DNA from: CAZDUZ01 sp964508755
GTDB taxonomy: Bacteria > Patescibacteriota > Dojkabacteria > SC72 > JAFGCJ01
Direction: 5' to 3'
Length of the DNA stretch: 16,454 bases
Assembly (NCBI GenBank): GCA_964508755.1
Contig: CAZDUZ010000021.1
Span: 1 to 16,454 of the forward strand
Below are positions 15,748 through 16,454 of the stretch, piece after piece. Both the position numbers and the translations under genes were made by a program. Every line of letters starts with the position of its first letter. The first letter of the stretch is position 1. A model generated the notes under the pieces. That model searched no databases, was not told the origin of the DNA, and saw only the letters and a list, made by a program, of their open reading frames with translations.

Positions 15748-16454
15748 TTTTTATCCTCAAGTCTTTTTAGTAGAAGGCTAATTAAAGATAAATAATCTAA
15801 TGCTTTTTGCATATCCCGTAAGTTTACAATATCATGTCCCTTGGGATTTCTAACTCCCTGCATCACTCCCATAAAAATATGCATAAATCCTTCTTGTTCA
15901 TCAATATCAGATTGAGATTTAAGGTCATTCAGCTTAATTTTAGGATTAGTCTGATTAAAGGCACTCGACATTAATGATTTACCATCCAATTTCAATTTTG
16001 AGTATTCTTGTACTTTATTATTTAGTATTTTGCAGGCTTCAAAAATTGATTGGGAATAATGCCCATCTTTAAACAGCTTTTGACTTGAAAATACAACAGC
16101 ACTATGTAATTTCCTATCATTAAAAGCTTTCTGATTAGTCTTCACATGATCAATCGTAACGATTTTTAACTTCGCCCTTAGATCTGAAAACGATTGTTTT
16201 GGGAACTTGTAATCTTTATCATTCTTTTTAAAGTAAATTGGGTCCTTAGATATCACCTTTTCAACGACATAATCCAGTACATCCAAACGACCAAGTTCTC
16301 CAATTTTTACCATCTCATCGTAAAGGTATTCCTCTTTAGACTTTTTAGAAACCTTCCAATCCTCAGAAGCAGTACTCTCTGGTATCCAGCCAGAATCTTT
16401 GAACAACTTTGTGAATTGGCTTCCAGAAGTAGCCTTTGAAATAATATATGCAAG
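15744..16454 (-). CDS. TIGR02391/Ymh-type protein with HEPN-like R-x4-H motif (5' end outside window)
   Basis: The frame is open to the right edge and upstream codons read as normal protein (ending …ATSGSQFTKLFKDSGW), so the gene is cut and its start lies outside. The internal TTG at 16406 is not needed as a start. The first part is alpha-helical and polar. The last ~125 residues match the Ymh/TIGR02391 family: LHSAVVFSSQKLFKDGHYSQSI, a KLDGKSLMSSAF block, then MQGVRNPKGHD. The R-x4-H in RNPKGH resembles the catalytic motif of HEPN ribonucleases; I recall that Ymh has been grouped with HEPN but could not check this. Proteins of this type occur in defence islands. It overlaps the methyltransferase start by 4 bp and is probably co-transcribed with it. 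Its role (RNase effector, sensor or accessory) is inference. Confidence 0.75.
   Translation of the reverse strand, partial: LAYIISKATSGSQFTKLFKDSGWIPESTASEDWKVSKKSKEEYLYDEMVKIGELGRLDVLDYVVEKVISKDPIYFKKNDKDYKFPKQSFSDLRAKLKIVTIDHVKTNQKAFNDRKLHSAVVFSSQKLFKDGHYSQSIFEACKILNNKVQEYSKLKLDGKSLMSSAFNQTNPKIKLNDLKSQSDIDEQEGFMHIFMGVMQGVRNPKGHDIVNLRDMQKALDYLSLISLLLKRLEDKK
15754..15758 (-). promoter_or_regulatory. Shine-Dalgarno site of the methyltransferase gene
   Basis: GAGGA lies 6 nt before ATG 15747, inside the 3' end of the upstream gene. It is the clearest ribosome-binding site among the main genes here, and it fits an internal operon gene that cannot start leaderless. Confidence 0.6.

Noticed and set aside
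15744..16406. Treating the TTG at 16406 as the true start of the Ymh-like gene
   Set aside because: The frame stays open to the window edge with protein-like codons and no stop, so the gene more likely starts outside.
1..16454. CRISPR arrays, tRNA or rRNA genes, insertion sequences, UGA recoding
   Set aside because: No regularly spaced repeats, cloverleaf sequence, transposase or terminal inverted repeats were seen. TGA ends recognisable genes at their expected lengths.

Overview
This window looks like chromosomal DNA of a small-genome, moderately AT-rich bacterium. My best guess is a Candidate Phyla Radiation / Patescibacteria lineage. The guess rests on gene content (a fused HMA–TauE/SafE–cupredoxin protein beside a copper ATPase, many small membrane proteins), on sparse Shine-Dalgarno sequences and on likely leaderless starts. 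This is inference, because no rRNA or ribosomal protein gene is present. TGA works as an ordinary stop: it ends recognisable genes and forms two ATGA start/stop overlaps. UGA-recoding lineages are therefore unlikely.

Positions 1–1800 hold the start of a single-span membrane protein (cut by the left edge), a small intergenic inverted-repeat element, recA, and a two-helix PLDc_N-like membrane protein, all on the minus strand. Positions 1900–6240 are a copper-handling module on the minus strand: a CopY/BlaI-type repressor with a C-terminal cysteine cluster, then an HMA–TauE/SafE–cupredoxin fusion overlapping copA by 4 bp. A 15-nt element (13/15 identical) lies in front of both transcription units, inside the likely promoters. 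It fits the CopY/BlaI operator type, so the repressor probably controls itself and the export genes.

Positions 6297–11035 hold housekeeping or envelope genes in alternating orientation. These are a GT4 glycosyltransferase behind a near-consensus promoter, a YbhN/UPF0104-type flippase-like membrane protein, a RecB/Cas4-like PD-(D/E)XK nuclease with four cysteines placed like an Fe-S cluster, and an MFS transporter. Two very short plus-strand ORFs lie in the gap 11036–11382.

Positions 11383–16454 are visibly more AT-rich and form a compact four-gene minus-strand operon. In transcription order it encodes a TIGR02391/Ymh-type protein with an R-x4-H motif (cut by the right edge), a beta-class TSPPF DNA methyltransferase, a HerA-type hexameric ATPase, and a NurA nuclease with an inserted CxxC…CxxC zinc ribbon. 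Spacings are a 4-bp overlap, 5 bp and 1 bp. The combination reads as a self/non-self DNA defence system: the methyltransferase marks self, HerA–NurA processes unmarked DNA, and a HEPN-like protein may be an RNase effector. I do not recognise this exact set as a named system. It is the most interesting part of the window.
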